Of a DNA stretch of 64,000 nucleotides, positions 25,776 through 34,784 are shown piece by piece. Made by a program: the position numbers and the translations under genes. Location: assembly GCA_006438735.1 (NCBI GenBank), contig RCZF01000002.1:377501-441500 (forward strand). The letters are read 5' to 3'. This DNA comes from Sphingomonas koreensis. GTDB taxonomy: Bacteria; Pseudomonadota; Alphaproteobacteria; Sphingomonadales; Sphingomonadaceae. The notes beneath the pieces were generated by a model. It ran no database searches. It was not told where the DNA came from and was given only the letters and a program-made list of their open reading frames with translations. Numbering within the stretch: position 1 is the stretch's first letter; the number at the start of each line of letters is the position of its first letter.

Positions 25776-26171
25776 ATGAGGATCGCGCGAACTATGGCTG
25801 CGCTCGGCGCGCTTGCGGTGATGAGCGTGGCGTCGCCCGCGCTCGCGCAGATCGGTGCGGAAGCCAATATCGATCATGCCGATGGCCATAACGGCGCCGA
25901 ACTCGGCGCCGGCTATGCCGTCGGTCTCGCCGGGTTCAGCCTGACGCCGGGGCTCGGCGCCCAGATTTCGGATCATCACACCCATCTCTACGGCCGGGTC
26001 GAGGCGGCCTATCAGATTCCGCTGTCGGTCAAGATCGGTGCGGGCGTGCGCTTCACCGAGGATCACAGCCGCGTCTATGGCACCGCGGCGTTGCCGCTGT
26101 TGCCCAAAGTAATGGTCAAAGGGAATCTGGGGCCTAAATATTACGCGCTGGGGCTGACGCTGGGCTATTGA
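25776..26171 (+). CDS. small exported protein, possible outer-membrane beta-barrel fragment type
   Basis: A 131-residue protein with a clear Sec signal peptide (MRIARTMAALGALAVMSVASPALAQ, cleavage after ALA-Q). The mature part alternates polar and hydrophobic residues with repeated Gly and aromatic ends (GAGYAVGLAGFSLTPGLGAQISDHHTHLYGRVEAAYQIPLSVKIGAGVRFTEDHSRVYGTAALPL, ending LGLTLGY), which suggests a small transmembrane beta structure. I recognise no named family. An AAAGGGAG site precedes the ATG. It converges with tRNA-Gln. Confidence 0.75.
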   Translation: MRIARTMAALGALAVMSVASPALAQIGAEANIDHADGHNGAELGAGYAVGLAGFSLTPGLGAQISDHHTHLYGRVEAAYQIPLSVKIGAGVRFTEDHSRVYGTAALPLLPKVMVKGNLGPKYYALGLTLGY

Positions 26172-26210
26172 CGGCGGCCGCGGGGCGGCTCGCGGCTCAT
26201 GCCGGAAAAC

Positions 26211-26284
26211 TGGATGCCCCGTGAGGATTCGAACCTCAATAGACGGAGTCAGAGTCCGTAGTCTTACCATTAGACGACGGGGCA
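26211..26284 (-). tRNA. tRNA-Gln (anticodon CTG)
   Basis: The minus strand folds into a full cloverleaf: acceptor TGCCCCG/CGGGGCA, D-arm GTC...GAC, anticodon stem ACGGA/TCCGT with loop CTCTGAC (anticodon CTG, decoding CAG), and T-arm TGAGG-TTCGAAT-CCTCA. The 3' CCA is encoded. A sigma-70 promoter lies directly upstream. Confidence 0.97.
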
Positions 26285-26295
26285 ACGCGGAGCGC

Positions 26296-26324
26296 GATCT
26301 AAGCGGGGCGGCGGGGGCTGTCAA
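26296..26324 (-). promoter_or_regulatory. sigma-70-type promoter of tRNA-Gln
   Basis: On the minus strand TTGACA (26324-26319) is followed by a 17-base spacer and TAGATC (26301-26296). The predicted start near 26288 is only about five bases before the mature tRNA 5' end. The -35 box is a perfect consensus match. Confidence 0.75.
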
Positions 26325-26432
26325 CGTGGCTGGTGCCTCGCTTGTCGCTTGGCCCGGCATGCGCTACCTTGGCGTCAAGCGCCGAACGGGCTTGCCCGCG
26401 ACGGAAAGAACATAAACGAGAGTGACGGCCAC

Positions 26433-27473
26433 ATGGGGGATATTTCCGCCAATACGCCGCACCGGCATGGTCCAGCGAACCATCGCCCGGCAGCCGGCAT
26501 CCAGACACGGCCCCGCTGGCCGCAAGCGCAGCATTATGCCGCGCTCGATCTCGGCACCAACAATTGTCGGCTGCTGATCGCGCGGCCGCAGGGCGCGGGT
26601 TTCGCGGTGATCGACGCGTTTTCGCGCATCGTCCGGCTCGGCGAGGGTATGGCGGCGAGCGGACGCATTTCCGATGCCGCGATCGAGCGCACGCTGGCGG
26701 CGCTGACGGTGTGTTCGAGCAAGCTGCGCCGCCGCAACGTCACGCTGTCGCGCGCGGTGGCGACCGAGGCGTGCCGCCGCGCGTCGAACGGCGCCGAGTT
26801 CATCGCCCGCGCGCAGGCCGAGACCGGCATCGTGCTCGACATCATTTCCGCCGAGGAGGAAGCGCGCCTTGCGGTGCTCGGCTGCCACGCGCTGATCGAG
26901 CCCGGCGACGATCCGGCGCTGGTGTTCGATATCGGCGGCGGATCGACCGAGCTGGTGCTGATCGATACGTCGACGCCGGTGCCGACGGTGCTCGATTGGC
27001 ACAGCGCGCCCTGGGGCGTCGTGTCGCTGACCGAAAGCGCCGGGCAGGGCGACGGCGACAGCCTGGCGGAAACCTATACGCGGATGCGCGCGCTGGTCGC
27101 GGAAAGCTTCGCCGGCTTTGCCAGCCGGCTGCCGCGCACGGTGCAGCGGCCGCGGCTGCTCGGCACCAGCGGCACGGTGACGACGCTCGCCAGCGTCCAT
27201 CTCGAGCTCGATCATTACGATCGCTCGGCGGTCGACGGGCTGATCGTGCCGGCCACGGCGATGCGGCGGATCAGCAGCGATCTCTCGCGCATGACGCTGG
27301 CCGAGCGCGCCAAGGTCTCGTGCATCGGGGCGGAGCGCGCCGATCTCGTCGTCGCCGGGTGTGCCATCCTAGAGACGATCCTCGATCTGTGGCCGGCCGA
27401 ACGGCTCGGCGTCGCCGATCGCGGCATCCGCGAAGGCATTTTGCGCCGCCTGATGGGGGCGCCCCGGCCATGA
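26433..27473 (+). CDS. Ppx/GppA family phosphatase
   Basis: A 346-residue exopolyphosphatase/guanosine pentaphosphatase family protein of the ASKHA fold. Phosphate-binding motifs are visible: [15 protein letters not shown] near residue 30 and [16 protein letters not shown] in the middle, plus [11 protein letters not shown]. It lacks the C-terminal HD domain of long Ppx proteins, so it is the short form; whether it acts on polyphosphate or pppGpp is not clear. The N-terminal ~28 residues are polar and unconserved; the ATG behind GAGAGTGAC was chosen. It overlaps rlmE by ATGA, a pairing often seen in alphaproteobacteria. Confidence 0.9.
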   Translation: MGDISANTPHRHGPANHRPAAGIQTRPRWPQAQHYAALDLGTNNCRLLIARPQGAGFAVIDAFSRIVRLGEGMAASGRISDAAIERTLAALTVCSSKLRRRNVTLSRAVATEACRRASNGAEFIARAQAETGIVLDIISAEEEARLAVLGCHALIEPGDDPALVFDIGGGSTELVLIDTSTPVPTVLDWHSAPWGVVSLTESAGQGDGDSLAETYTRMRALVAESFAGFASRLPRTVQRPRLLGTSGTVTTLASVHLELDHYDRSAVDGLIVPATAMRRISSDLSRMTLAERAKVSCIGAERADLVVAGCAILETILDLWPAERLGVADRGIREGILRRLMGAPRP

Positions 27474-28168
27474 GCAGGGGAGGTTCCGGCAGCCGCGTCC
27501 GCGTCAAAACCGGTCGCGGGCGGACCGCGCAATCGGTCCGCTGGCTCGAACGCCAGCTCAACGATCCGTATGTGCGGCGCGCCAAGGCGGAGGGCTATCG
27601 CAGCCGCGCCGCCTATAAGCTTATCGAACTCGACGAGCGCTTCATGCTGCTGCGCGGCGTCAAGCGCGTAATCGATCTCGGCATCGCGCCGGGCGGCTGG
27701 AGCCAGGTGGTCAAGAAGCAGCGGCCCGACTGCGCCATCGTCGGGATCGATCTGCTGCCGGTCGATCCGATCGACGGCGTCACCATTCTGCAGATGGATT
27801 TCATGGACGACCGTGCGCCTGAATTGTTGGTCGAGGCGCTCGGCGGCGCACCCGATCTGGTGCTGTCGGACATGGCGGCGAACACCGTCGGCCATCCGCA
27901 GACCGATCATCTGCGCACGATGGGACTGGTTGAAGCCGGCGTCGCCTTTGCCTGCGAAGTGCTGCGTCCGGGTGGCGCATTCGTCGCCAAGGTGCTGGCC
28001 GGCGGGGCCGATTCGGAGCTGGTCGCCGAGCTGAAGCGCAATTTCACCGCGGTGAAGCACGCCAAGCCGCCGGCGAGCCGCAAGGATTCGTCCGAATGGT
28101 ATGTCGTCGCGCAAGGCTTCAAGGGGCGCGCAGCACCAAGCGCCCCCGACGAAGAGCAGCAGCGTTGA
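27470..28168 (+). CDS. rlmE: 23S rRNA (uridine-2552 2'-O)-methyltransferase RlmE
   Basis: A 232-residue RrmJ/FtsJ-type methyltransferase that modifies U2552 of the ribosomal A loop. After a basic N-terminal tail ([28 protein letters not shown]) come [16 protein letters not shown], the SAM motif [30 protein letters not shown] and [14 protein letters not shown]; the K-D-K-E catalytic set of the family is consistent with these blocks. It is translationally coupled to the ppx/gppA gene. Confidence 0.94.
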   Translation: MSRGGSGSRVRVKTGRGRTAQSVRWLERQLNDPYVRRAKAEGYRSRAAYKLIELDERFMLLRGVKRVIDLGIAPGGWSQVVKKQRPDCAIVGIDLLPVDPIDGVTILQMDFMDDRAPELLVEALGGAPDLVLSDMAANTVGHPQTDHLRTMGLVEAGVAFACEVLRPGGAFVAKVLAGGADSELVAELKRNFTAVKHAKPPASRKDSSEWYVVAQGFKGRAAPSAPDEEQQR

Positions 28169-28183
28169 GCTTGACGCAGATTG

Positions 28184-28211
28184 TTGCGCAGCCCCAACCA
28201 CCCGCTATGAT
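28184..28211 (+). promoter_or_regulatory. possible promoter for plsY-dprA
   Basis: TTGCGC (28184-28189), 16 bases, then TATGAT (28206-28211), 23 bases before the plsY GTG. The -10 is good and the -35 is fair. It is in the 66-bp gap after rlmE, so read-through from upstream is also possible. Confidence 0.35.
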
Positions 28212-28234
28212 CGCCGCCGACAGGGGGCGATAAC

Positions 28235-28843
28235 GTGTCGACCGATCAACTGTGGATGGCGCCGGCGGGCGCATTGCTGCTCGGCTATCTGCTGGGTTCG
28301 ATCCCGTTCGGCCTGATCCTCACGCGGCTGTTCGGCGCGGGCGATCTGCGCCAGATCGGCTCTGGCAATATCGGCGCCACGAATGTGCTGCGCACCGGGC
28401 GCAAGGGGCTGGCGGCGGCGACGCTGCTGCTCGATCTCGCCAAGGGGTTCGCTGCGGTGAAGCTCGCCGGGCTGATCTTTCCGGGCAATGAAATGCCCGC
28501 GGCGGCGGCGGTGTTCCTCGGCCATTGTTATCCGATCTGGCTGCGCTTTCGCGGCGGCAAGGGGGTGGCGACGCTGATGGGAATCGCGCTCGCGCTTTAT
28601 TGGCCGTGCGCGCTGGTGTTCGCGCTGGTTTGGCTGGCGATGCTCGCAGCGCTGCGTATTTCGTCGGTCGCGGGCATGGCGGCAGCGCTATCGGCGCCGG
28701 TCAGCGCGGCGTTGTTCGGCGCGTTCGATGCGGTGCCGGTGCTGCTCGCGCTCGCGTTGCTGGTGGTGTGGAAGCATCGCGGCAATATCGATCGGCTGCT
28801 GCAGGGCGCCGAGCCGCGGATCGGCGGCGAGGCGCGTGGCTGA
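28235..28843 (+). CDS. plsY: glycerol-3-phosphate acyltransferase PlsY
   Basis: A 202-residue inner-membrane acyltransferase that moves acyl groups from acyl-phosphate to glycerol-3-phosphate in phospholipid synthesis. The three conserved PlsY motifs are present: GSIPFGLILTRLFGAGDLRQIGSGNIGATNVLRTG, FRGGKGVATLMG and the C-terminal VVWKHRGNIDRLLQGAEPRI. Translation starts at GTG with AGGGGGCGA upstream. The dprA start lies inside its last codons, the common plsY-dprA-topA order. Confidence 0.95.
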   Translation: MSTDQLWMAPAGALLLGYLLGSIPFGLILTRLFGAGDLRQIGSGNIGATNVLRTGRKGLAAATLLLDLAKGFAAVKLAGLIFPGNEMPAAAAVFLGHCYPIWLRFRGGKGVATLMGIALALYWPCALVFALVWLAMLAALRISSVAGMAAALSAPVSAALFGAFDAVPVLLALALLVVWKHRGNIDRLLQGAEPRIGGEARG

Positions 28844-29933
28844 TCGCGAAGGCAGCCGTAGCGCCGACATTGCTCGGCTGCGGCTGATCCGCACGCCCAA
28901 GATCGGGCCGATCACCTATGCGCAACTGATCGCGCGGTTCGGCGATGCCGCCGCGGCGATCGAGGCACTGCCGATGCTCGCGGCGCGCGGCGGCGGCAAG
29001 CCGCCGGCTATCGCCGAGACGCGCGCGGTGGAACGCGAGATGGCGGCGGTCGCGAAGCTCGGCGCGCGTTACCTCTTCCTTGGCGACGCCGAGTATCCAC
29101 CGCTGCTTGCCGAGCTCGAAAATGCCCCCGTCGCGCTGACGGTGCGCGGCGAGGCGTCGCTGCTCAGGCGCACGACGGTCGCGATGGTCGGCGCACGCAA
29201 TGCTTCGGCGGCGGCTTGCCGCTTCGCGCGGCAACTGGCGCACGGCCTCGCCGGTGACGGCGTCGCGGTCGTCTCGGGCCTGGCGCGCGGGATCGATACC
29301 GCCGCGCATGTCGGCGCGCTGGAGGGCGGCACGATCGCGGTGATCGCCGGCGGCATCGACGTCGCCTATCCGCCCGAGAATGCCGAGCTGCAGGAGCGCA
29401 TTGCGCGCGACGGCCTGCTGATCGCCGAAATGCCGCCGGGCACCGAGCCCCGCGCGCGCCACTTCCCCTATCGCAACCGCATCATCGCCGGGCTGGCGCT
29501 GGGCACCGTCGTCGTCGAGGCGGCGCCCAAATCGGGCTCGCTGATCACCGCGCGGCTGGCCGGGGAGGCGGGGCGCGAAGTGATGGCGGTGCCCGGCAGC
29601 CCGCTCGATCCGCGCGCGCAGGGCTGCAACGGCCTGATCCGCGAGGGCGCGACGCTGGTCCAGTCGGCCGAGGACGTGTTCGATCAGATCCGCCCGATCG
29701 ACGCGCGGATGGTGCGCTCGCCGGCCCAGGGCTTCGACGGCGCGCAGCCGGCCGACGCCAGCGACGCCGAGCGCCGCGTGATCGAAACGCTGCTTGGCCC
29801 CGTCGCGGTCGCGGTCGATGAACTCATCCGCCAATCGGGTCTTGCGCCGGCGGTGGTTCAGACGGTGCTGCTCGAACTCGAGCTCGCCGGCCGGATCGAG
29901 CGCCACGCTGGCGGGCGCGTCAGCCTCACCTGA
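28836..29933 (+). CDS. dprA: DNA-processing protein DprA
   Basis: A 365-residue protein that loads RecA on incoming single-stranded DNA during transformation and is widely conserved even in bacteria not known to be competent. The Rossmann domain shows VAMVGARNASAAACRFARQLA, VVSGLARGIDTAAHVGAL, the IAGGIDVAYPPENAEL motif and PYRNRIIAGLALGTVVVEAA. An N-terminal SAM-like helix-hairpin region and a C-terminal winged-helix-like region flank it. The start is GTG, overlapping plsY by eight bases; no ATG fits. Confidence 0.94.
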   Translation: MADREGSRSADIARLRLIRTPKIGPITYAQLIARFGDAAAAIEALPMLAARGGGKPPAIAETRAVEREMAAVAKLGARYLFLGDAEYPPLLAELENAPVALTVRGEASLLRRTTVAMVGARNASAAACRFARQLAHGLAGDGVAVVSGLARGIDTAAHVGALEGGTIAVIAGGIDVAYPPENAELQERIARDGLLIAEMPPGTEPRARHFPYRNRIIAGLALGTVVVEAAPKSGSLITARLAGEAGREVMAVPGSPLDPRAQGCNGLIREGATLVQSAEDVFDQIRPIDARMVRSPAQGFDGAQPADASDAERRVIETLLGPVAVAVDELIRQSGLAPAVVQTVLLELELAGRIERHAGGRVSLT

Positions 29934-30001
29934 GCGGCTTGCGGTTTCGCCGCCGCACGCTACTTCCGCTTGACGCCGCCGGCCGCCCCCGCATCCTCGC
30001 G

Positions 30002-30011
30002 CGTGTACACG
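30002..30011. repeat. 10-bp palindrome in the topA leader
   Basis: CGTGTACACG is a perfect palindrome 19 bases before the topA ATG and just ahead of its AAGGA ribosome-binding site. It may be chance at this length or an operator. Confidence 0.25.
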
Positions 30012-30030
30012 TAAGGACCGATTTTCGCTT

Positions 30031-32571
30031 ATGCAGCTCGTCATCGTCGAATCGCCGGCCAAGGCCAAAACCATCGAGAAGTATCTCGGCTCGGATTACC
30101 GCGTGCTCGCCAGTTACGGCCATGTCCGCGATTTGCCGCCAAAGGACGGATCGGTGAACCCCGATGACGGCTTCGCGATGGATTGGGAAAATTACGCCGA
30201 CAAGGCGAAGCAATTGAAGGCGATCACCGATCTCGCCAAGACCGCCGACCGCCTGATCCTCGCCACCGACCCCGATCGCGAGGGCGAGGCGATTTCGTGG
30301 CACGTCCAGGAAGTGCTGGCGAAGCGCAAGGCGCTGCCCAAGGAAGTCGAGCGCGTCACCTTCAACGCCATCACCAAGGCGACGGTGACCGAGGCGATGA
30401 AGCACCCGCGTGAACTCGATACCGATCTGATCGACGCTTACCGGGCACGGCGCGCGCTCGACTATCTGGTCGGCTTCACGCTGTCGCCGGTGTTGTGGCG
30501 CAAGCTGCCCGGCGCGAAATCGGCGGGGCGCGTGCAATCGGTCGCGCTGCGGCTGATCGTCGAGCGCGAGCGCGAGATCGAGGCGTTCAGCCCCCAAGAA
30601 TATTGGTCGGTGATCGCGCATCTCGAGCATGACGGCACCGGCTTCGACGCGCGGCTGTCGCGCTTCAAGGGTGGCAAGATCGATCGGCTGACGATCGGCA
30701 ATGAGGGCGATGCTCTGGCGGCGAAGAAGGCAGTCGAGGACGGGCGTTTCGCGGTCGATTCGGTCGAGACCAAGCCCGCGACGCGCAACCCGCCGCCGCC
30801 CTTCACCACCTCGACGCTGCAACAGGAAGCGGCGCGCAAGCTCGGCTTCTCGGCCAGCCACACGATGCGGATCGCGCAGGGGCTCTACGAGGACGGCGCG
30901 ATCACTTATATGCGGACCGACGGCGTGCAGATGGATTCGAGCGCCATTTCCGCCGCGCGCAAAGCCGTCGCCGATCGCTATGACGGCAGCTACGTGCCCG
31001 ATAAGCCGCGGCTCTATCAGACCAAGGCGAAGAACGCGCAGGAAGCGCATGAGGCGATCCGTCCGACCGATTTCACCAAGGACCGCGCCGGCTCGGGCGA
31101 TCACGCCCGGCTCTACGAGCTGATCTGGAAGCGCGCGCTGGCCAGCCAGATGGCCTCCGCACGGATGGAGCGCACGTCGATCGAGCTGGTCGATGGCAGC
31201 GGGCAGACCGCGCTGCGGGCGACCGGCCAAGTGGTGCTGTTCGCCGGGTATCTCACGCTTTACGAAGAAGGCACGGACGATTCCGCCGACGAGGAATCGC
31301 GCCGCTTGCCGCGGCTGCGCGAGGGCGATGCGCCGGGCAAGAAAGGCGTCGATGCCGAGCAGCATTTCACCCAGCCGCCGCCGCGCTTTTCCGAAGCCTC
31401 GTTGGTCAAGCGGCTCGAGGAGCTCGGCATTGGCCGGCCGTCGACCTATGCCTCGACGCTGCAGGTCCTGAAGGACCGCGATTACGTCCGCATCGACAAG
31501 AACCGCTTCTTCGCCGAGGAAAGCGGGCGGCTGGTGACGGCGTTCCTCGAACGGTTCTTCGAGAAATATGTCGAATATGGCTACACCGCGGGGCTCGAGG
31601 ACGAGCTCGACGAGATTTCCGGCGGGCGCGCGCAGTGGCAATCGGTGCTCGAATCCTTCTGGAAGGATTTCAAGCCGCGCACCACCGAGGTGATGGAGTT
31701 CAAGCCGTCCGAAGTAACGGCCGAGCTCGACACCTTCCTCGAACCCTATCTGTTTCCCGCCAAGGCCGACGGCAGCGATCCGCGGCTGTGCCCCAATTGC
31801 GGCGCCGGCAAGCTGGCGCTGCGCGGCGGCAAGTTCGGCGCGTTCGTCGCCTGCTCGAATTACCCCGAATGCAAATATACCCGCGCGTTCGCGCAGCCGG
31901 GCGGTGAGACGGGCGAATCGACCGGGCCGGAGACGCTTGGCAACGACCCCGAGACGGGCTTGCCGGTCGAGCGCAAATCCGGCCGATTCGGGCCGTATAT
32001 CCAGCTCGGCGAAGGCAAGGAGGCCAAGCGCGCTTCGATCCCCAAGGACGTTCTCGATTCCTTGGGGGCTGACCTCGATCTCGAATGGGCGCTCAAGCTG
32101 CTGAGCCTGCCGCGCACGATCGGCAACCATCCGGAGACCGGCGCGCCGATCGAAGCGGCGATCGGGCGCTATGGCCCCTATCTCAAGCATGACGGCAAAT
32201 ATGCGCGGCTGGGCTCGACCGCCGAGGTGTTCGAGACGGGCATGAACGCGGCCGTGGTCAAGCTCGCCGAAGCGGCGGCGAACGGTGGCCGCCCGGCGCG
32301 CGGCGCGGCGCGCGAGCCCTTGAAGGTGTTGGGCAAGCATCCCCGGTCGGAAGCCGAGATCAAGCTGATGGAGGGCCGCTACGGCGCCTATGTCACCGAC
32401 GGCGAGACCAATGCGACGCTGCCCAAGTCGATCGACAAGGACCAACTGACGCTCGAGGAAGCCGCGCAGCTGATCGACGCGCGCGCGGCGGCGGGGCCGG
32501 CGAAGAAGAAGGGCAAGAAGCCGGCGGCGAAAAAGACGCCGGTGAAAAAGAAGGTCGCGGCAAAGAAATAG
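30031..32571 (+). CDS. topA: DNA topoisomerase I
   Basis: An 846-residue type IA topoisomerase that relaxes negative supercoils. Order of parts: N-terminal TOPRIM domain (VIVESPAKAKTIEKYLG, then LATDPDREGEAISWH), catalytic domain with the active tyrosine Tyr293 in ITYMRTDGVQM, a four-cysteine zinc finger (CPNCGAGKL...CSNYPECKY, about residues 587-615), several C-terminal topoisomerase repeat domains and a lysine-rich tail (KKKGKKPAAKKTPVKKK) that probably contacts DNA or RNA polymerase. Starts behind AAGGA. It completes the plsY-dprA-topA group. Confidence 0.97.
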   Translation: MQLVIVESPAKAKTIEKYLGSDYRVLASYGHVRDLPPKDGSVNPDDGFAMDWENYADKAKQLKAITDLAKTADRLILATDPDREGEAISWHVQEVLAKRKALPKEVERVTFNAITKATVTEAMKHPRELDTDLIDAYRARRALDYLVGFTLSPVLWRKLPGAKSAGRVQSVALRLIVEREREIEAFSPQEYWSVIAHLEHDGTGFDARLSRFKGGKIDRLTIGNEGDALAAKKAVEDGRFAVDSVETKPATRNPPPPFTTSTLQQEAARKLGFSASHTMRIAQGLYEDGAITYMRTDGVQMDSSAISAARKAVADRYDGSYVPDKPRLYQTKAKNAQEAHEAIRPTDFTKDRAGSGDHARLYELIWKRALASQMASARMERTSIELVDGSGQTALRATGQVVLFAGYLTLYEEGTDDSADEESRRLPRLREGDAPGKKGVDAEQHFTQPPPRFSEASLVKRLEELGIGRPSTYASTLQVLKDRDYVRIDKNRFFAEESGRLVTAFLERFFEKYVEYGYTAGLEDELDEISGGRAQWQSVLESFWKDFKPRTTEVMEFKPSEVTAELDTFLEPYLFPAKADGSDPRLCPNCGAGKLALRGGKFGAFVACSNYPECKYTRAFAQPGGETGESTGPETLGNDPETGLPVERKSGRFGPYIQLGEGKEAKRASIPKDVLDSLGADLDLEWALKLLSLPRTIGNHPETGAPIEAAIGRYGPYLKHDGKYARLGSTAEVFETGMNAAVVKLAEAAANGGRPARGAAREPLKVLGKHPRSEAEIKLMEGRYGAYVTDGETNATLPKSIDKDQLTLEEAAQLIDARAAAGPAKKKGKKPAAKKTPVKKKVAAKK

Positions 32572-32669
32572 CCGTCATGCCGGACTTGGTCCGGCATCCA
32601 CCGGGCGGCAGGAACGGCGACCATTTGTTTTGCGGAACGGTGGACCCCGGAACAAGTCCGGGGTGACGG
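32572..32669. repeat. sphingomonad-type CCGG intergenic repeat, copy 1
   Basis: Starts at the base after the topA stop. The left module CATGCCGGACTTGGTCCGGC and the right module CCCCGGAACAAGTCCGGGGT are mutually inverted versions of one ~27-bp hairpin unit, bounded by CCGTCA and TGACGG. Compared with copies at 36524 and 51668 it is in opposite orientation. Confidence 0.85.
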
Positions 32670-32688
32670 TTCGGCTTTTGGGTTCGGC

Positions 32689-32985
32689 TCAGGCCGCCTG
32701 GCGTGTCGGCAGGCTCAGCCAGTCGCGCGCGGCGCGCTGGGCGACGGCGATCTCGCGGGCGGACATATCCTCGGCGATTTCGGCGCGGCAATGCTGCGCG
32801 TCCTCGCTGCCGGCGACCGCCGCCAGATTGAACCATTTATGCGCTTCGACCAGATCGACCGCGCCGCCGCACGAGCCGCTCGAATAGATCATGCCGAGAT
32901 CGTAATACGCCCTGGCGTCGCCCCGCGCCGCATCGCGGAGCCGGCTTTCGATCAGGAACGTCGCGCTTTTGAGGCTATTGCCCAT
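32689..32985 (-). CDS. Sel1-like repeat protein
   Basis: A 98-residue protein with about one and a half Sel1-like tetratricopeptide helices: AARGDARAYYDLGMIYSSG followed by DLVEAHKWFNLAAVAGSEDAQHCRAEIAEDMSAREI, the AxxWFxxAAxxG pattern of the family. Such repeats mediate protein-protein contacts; the partner is unknown. No signal peptide. The chosen ATG has AAAGGGG upstream; a longer reading gives an unconserved leader. It stands alone between topA and panC. Confidence 0.85.
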   Translation of the reverse strand: MGNSLKSATFLIESRLRDAARGDARAYYDLGMIYSSGSCGGAVDLVEAHKWFNLAAVAGSEDAQHCRAEIAEDMSAREIAVAQRAARDWLSLPTRQAA

Positions 32986-33057
32986 GTCGCACCCCTTTGT
33001 TGCCCACCTGTTGGGAACACTCTGGCGCGACGGCCTCAACAAATGGTTAACGCGCGT

Positions 33058-33912
33058 CTAACCTTGTTCGGCGTCCTCGATCGGGATCGTATCGATCAGC
33101 CGGGTGCCGCCGATCCGGGCGGCGGCGAGCAGCCGGCGCGGTCGATCCGCCGCGGGCATATCGGCCAGCGTTTCGGCGTCGACCATCGCGACGTAATCGA
33201 CCGTATCGAAGCCGCCGGCGATCAGCGCGCCGCGCGCCGCCTCCAGCGCCTCGCCGGCATCGTCGCCCCGCCCGATCGCGCGCGCCGCGACGCCGAGTGC
33301 GCGCGGCAGCGTGACGGCGCGGGCGCGGTCCTCGTCGGAGAGATACAAGTTGCGTGACGACAACGCGAGGCCGTCGTCGTCGCGCTGCGTCTGCACGCCG
33401 ACGATCTCGATGTCGAAATCCAGGTCGATCACCATCCGGCGGATCACGGTGAGCTGCTGGAAATCCTTGTTGCCGAACAGCGCGACATCGGGACGCACCT
33501 GATTGAACAGCTTGGCGACGACCGTGGCGACGCCGTCGAAATGCCCCGGCCGCGCTGCGCCATCGAGCGTTTCGCTGATCCCCGAGACCGACACATTGGT
33601 CGCGAAGCCGGCCGGGTACATCACCTCGACCGGCGGCATCCACAGCACGTCGCAGCCGGCATCGGCGAGCATCCGCGCATCGGCGCCCTCGCGCCGCGGA
33701 TAGCGATCCAGATCTTCCTCGGGGCCGAATTGCTTGGGATTGACGAAGATCGACGCGACGATCCGCGTGCCGACGCGCTTCGCTTCCTCGATCAGCGCGA
33801 TATGGCCGGCATGGAGCGCGCCCATCGTCGGCACCAGCGCGACGCGCTCGCCGGTGGCGCGAAAACTGGCGATCGCGTCCCTAAGTGGACCGATCTCACG
33901 GATGGTTTGCAC
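33058..33912 (-). CDS. panC: pantothenate synthetase
   Basis: A 284-residue cytoplasmic enzyme that joins pantoate and beta-alanine with ATP to make pantothenate, precursor of coenzyme A. Nucleotidyltransferase motifs are seen: VPTMGALHAGHIALI (HIGH-type HAGH), SIFVNPKQFGPEEDLDRYPR, GHFDGVATVVAKLFNQVRPDVALFGNKDFQQL, and the KMSKS-like SSRNLYLS. panB is not adjacent in the window. It diverges from mipZ across 77 bases. Confidence 0.96.
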   Translation of the reverse strand: MQTIREIGPLRDAIASFRATGERVALVPTMGALHAGHIALIEEAKRVGTRIVASIFVNPKQFGPEEDLDRYPRREGADARMLADAGCDVLWMPPVEVMYPAGFATNVSVSGISETLDGAARPGHFDGVATVVAKLFNQVRPDVALFGNKDFQQLTVIRRMVIDLDFDIEIVGVQTQRDDDGLALSSRNLYLSDEDRARAVTLPRALGVAARAIGRGDDAGEALEAARGALIAGGFDTVDYVAMVDAETLADMPAADRPRRLLAAARIGGTRLIDTIPIEDAEQG

Positions 33913-33989
33913 GCGTTGAACCCCTTCGATACAGACGTTGCGGCCTTCTATGGGGCGTATCTCAACCGATCAACAGGGGATCACGCGGC

Positions 33990-34784
33990 TTGTCGCACGG
34001 CCAGGAAAAGACCCACGTCATCGTCTTCGCCAACGAAAAGGGCGGTACGGGCAAATCGACCACCGCGGTGCACGTCGCGATCGCACTGGCGGCGAAGGGC
34101 GCGCGCGTCGCCGCGCTCGATCTCGATCACCGGCAGCGCACGCTCGGGCGTTATCTCGACAATCGCGCGGCGACGATCGCGCGTGCCGGCCGCGATCTGC
34201 CGATGCCGCGCCACGAAACGCATGACGGCGTGACCGACGAACGGTTCGAGCAACTGTTCGCCGAGCTGTCCGACGGCGCCGATTATCTGGTGATCGATAC
34301 GCCCGGCCGCGACGATCCGTTCGCGCGCACCGCCGCGCAGCGCGCCGATACGCTCGTCACGCCGATGAACGACAGCTTCGTCGATTTCGATCTGATCGGC
34401 CAGGTCGATCCCGAAACCTTCAAGGTGACGCGGCCGAGCTTCTATTCGGAACTGATCTGGGACGCCCGCAAGGCCCGCGCCAAGGCCGACGGCTCGACGA
34501 TCGACTGGGTGGTGCTCAGGAACCGCCTCCAGCATATCGAGGCGCGCAACATGCGCCGCGTGGCGGGCGCGCTCGATCAGCTCGCCAAGCGCGTCGGCTT
34601 CCGCATCATCCCGGGGCTCGGCGAGCGCGTGATCTACCGCGAGTTGTTTCCCAAGGGGCTGACGATGATCGATTCGAAGGAATTCGGTGAGATGGGCCTC
34701 GGCCATGTTGCCGCCCGGCAGGAGCTGCGCGAGATGATGAACGGCCTCGCGCTGCCCGAACCGACCATGGCGCTGTTCGCCTGA
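33990..34784 (+). CDS. mipZ: division-plane positioning ATPase MipZ
   Basis: A 264-residue ParA/MinD-type ATPase. In Caulobacter MipZ forms a gradient from the chromosome origins and keeps FtsZ at mid-cell. Deviant Walker A NEKGGTGKST (15-24), ALDLDHRQRTLGRYLDNRAATI, VIDTPGRDDPFARTAAQRADTLVTPMNDSFVDFDLIG and LRNRLQHIEARNMRRV match MipZ rather than general ParA. No ATG is available near the conserved start; TTG at 33990 (LSHGQEKTHVIVFANEKGG) follows AGGGGA and is the best choice. Its stop overlaps the next ATG by one base. Confidence 0.92.
   Translation: MSHGQEKTHVIVFANEKGGTGKSTTAVHVAIALAAKGARVAALDLDHRQRTLGRYLDNRAATIARAGRDLPMPRHETHDGVTDERFEQLFAELSDGADYLVIDTPGRDDPFARTAAQRADTLVTPMNDSFVDFDLIGQVDPETFKVTRPSFYSELIWDARKARAKADGSTIDWVVLRNRLQHIEARNMRRVAGALDQLAKRVGFRIIPGLGERVIYRELFPKGLTMIDSKEFGEMGLGHVAARQELREMMNGLALPEPTMALFA

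Noticed and set aside
28171..28211. TTGACG followed by TATGAT as a plsY promoter
   Set aside because: The gap is 29 bases, far beyond normal spacing; the TTGCGC box at 16 bases is a better candidate.
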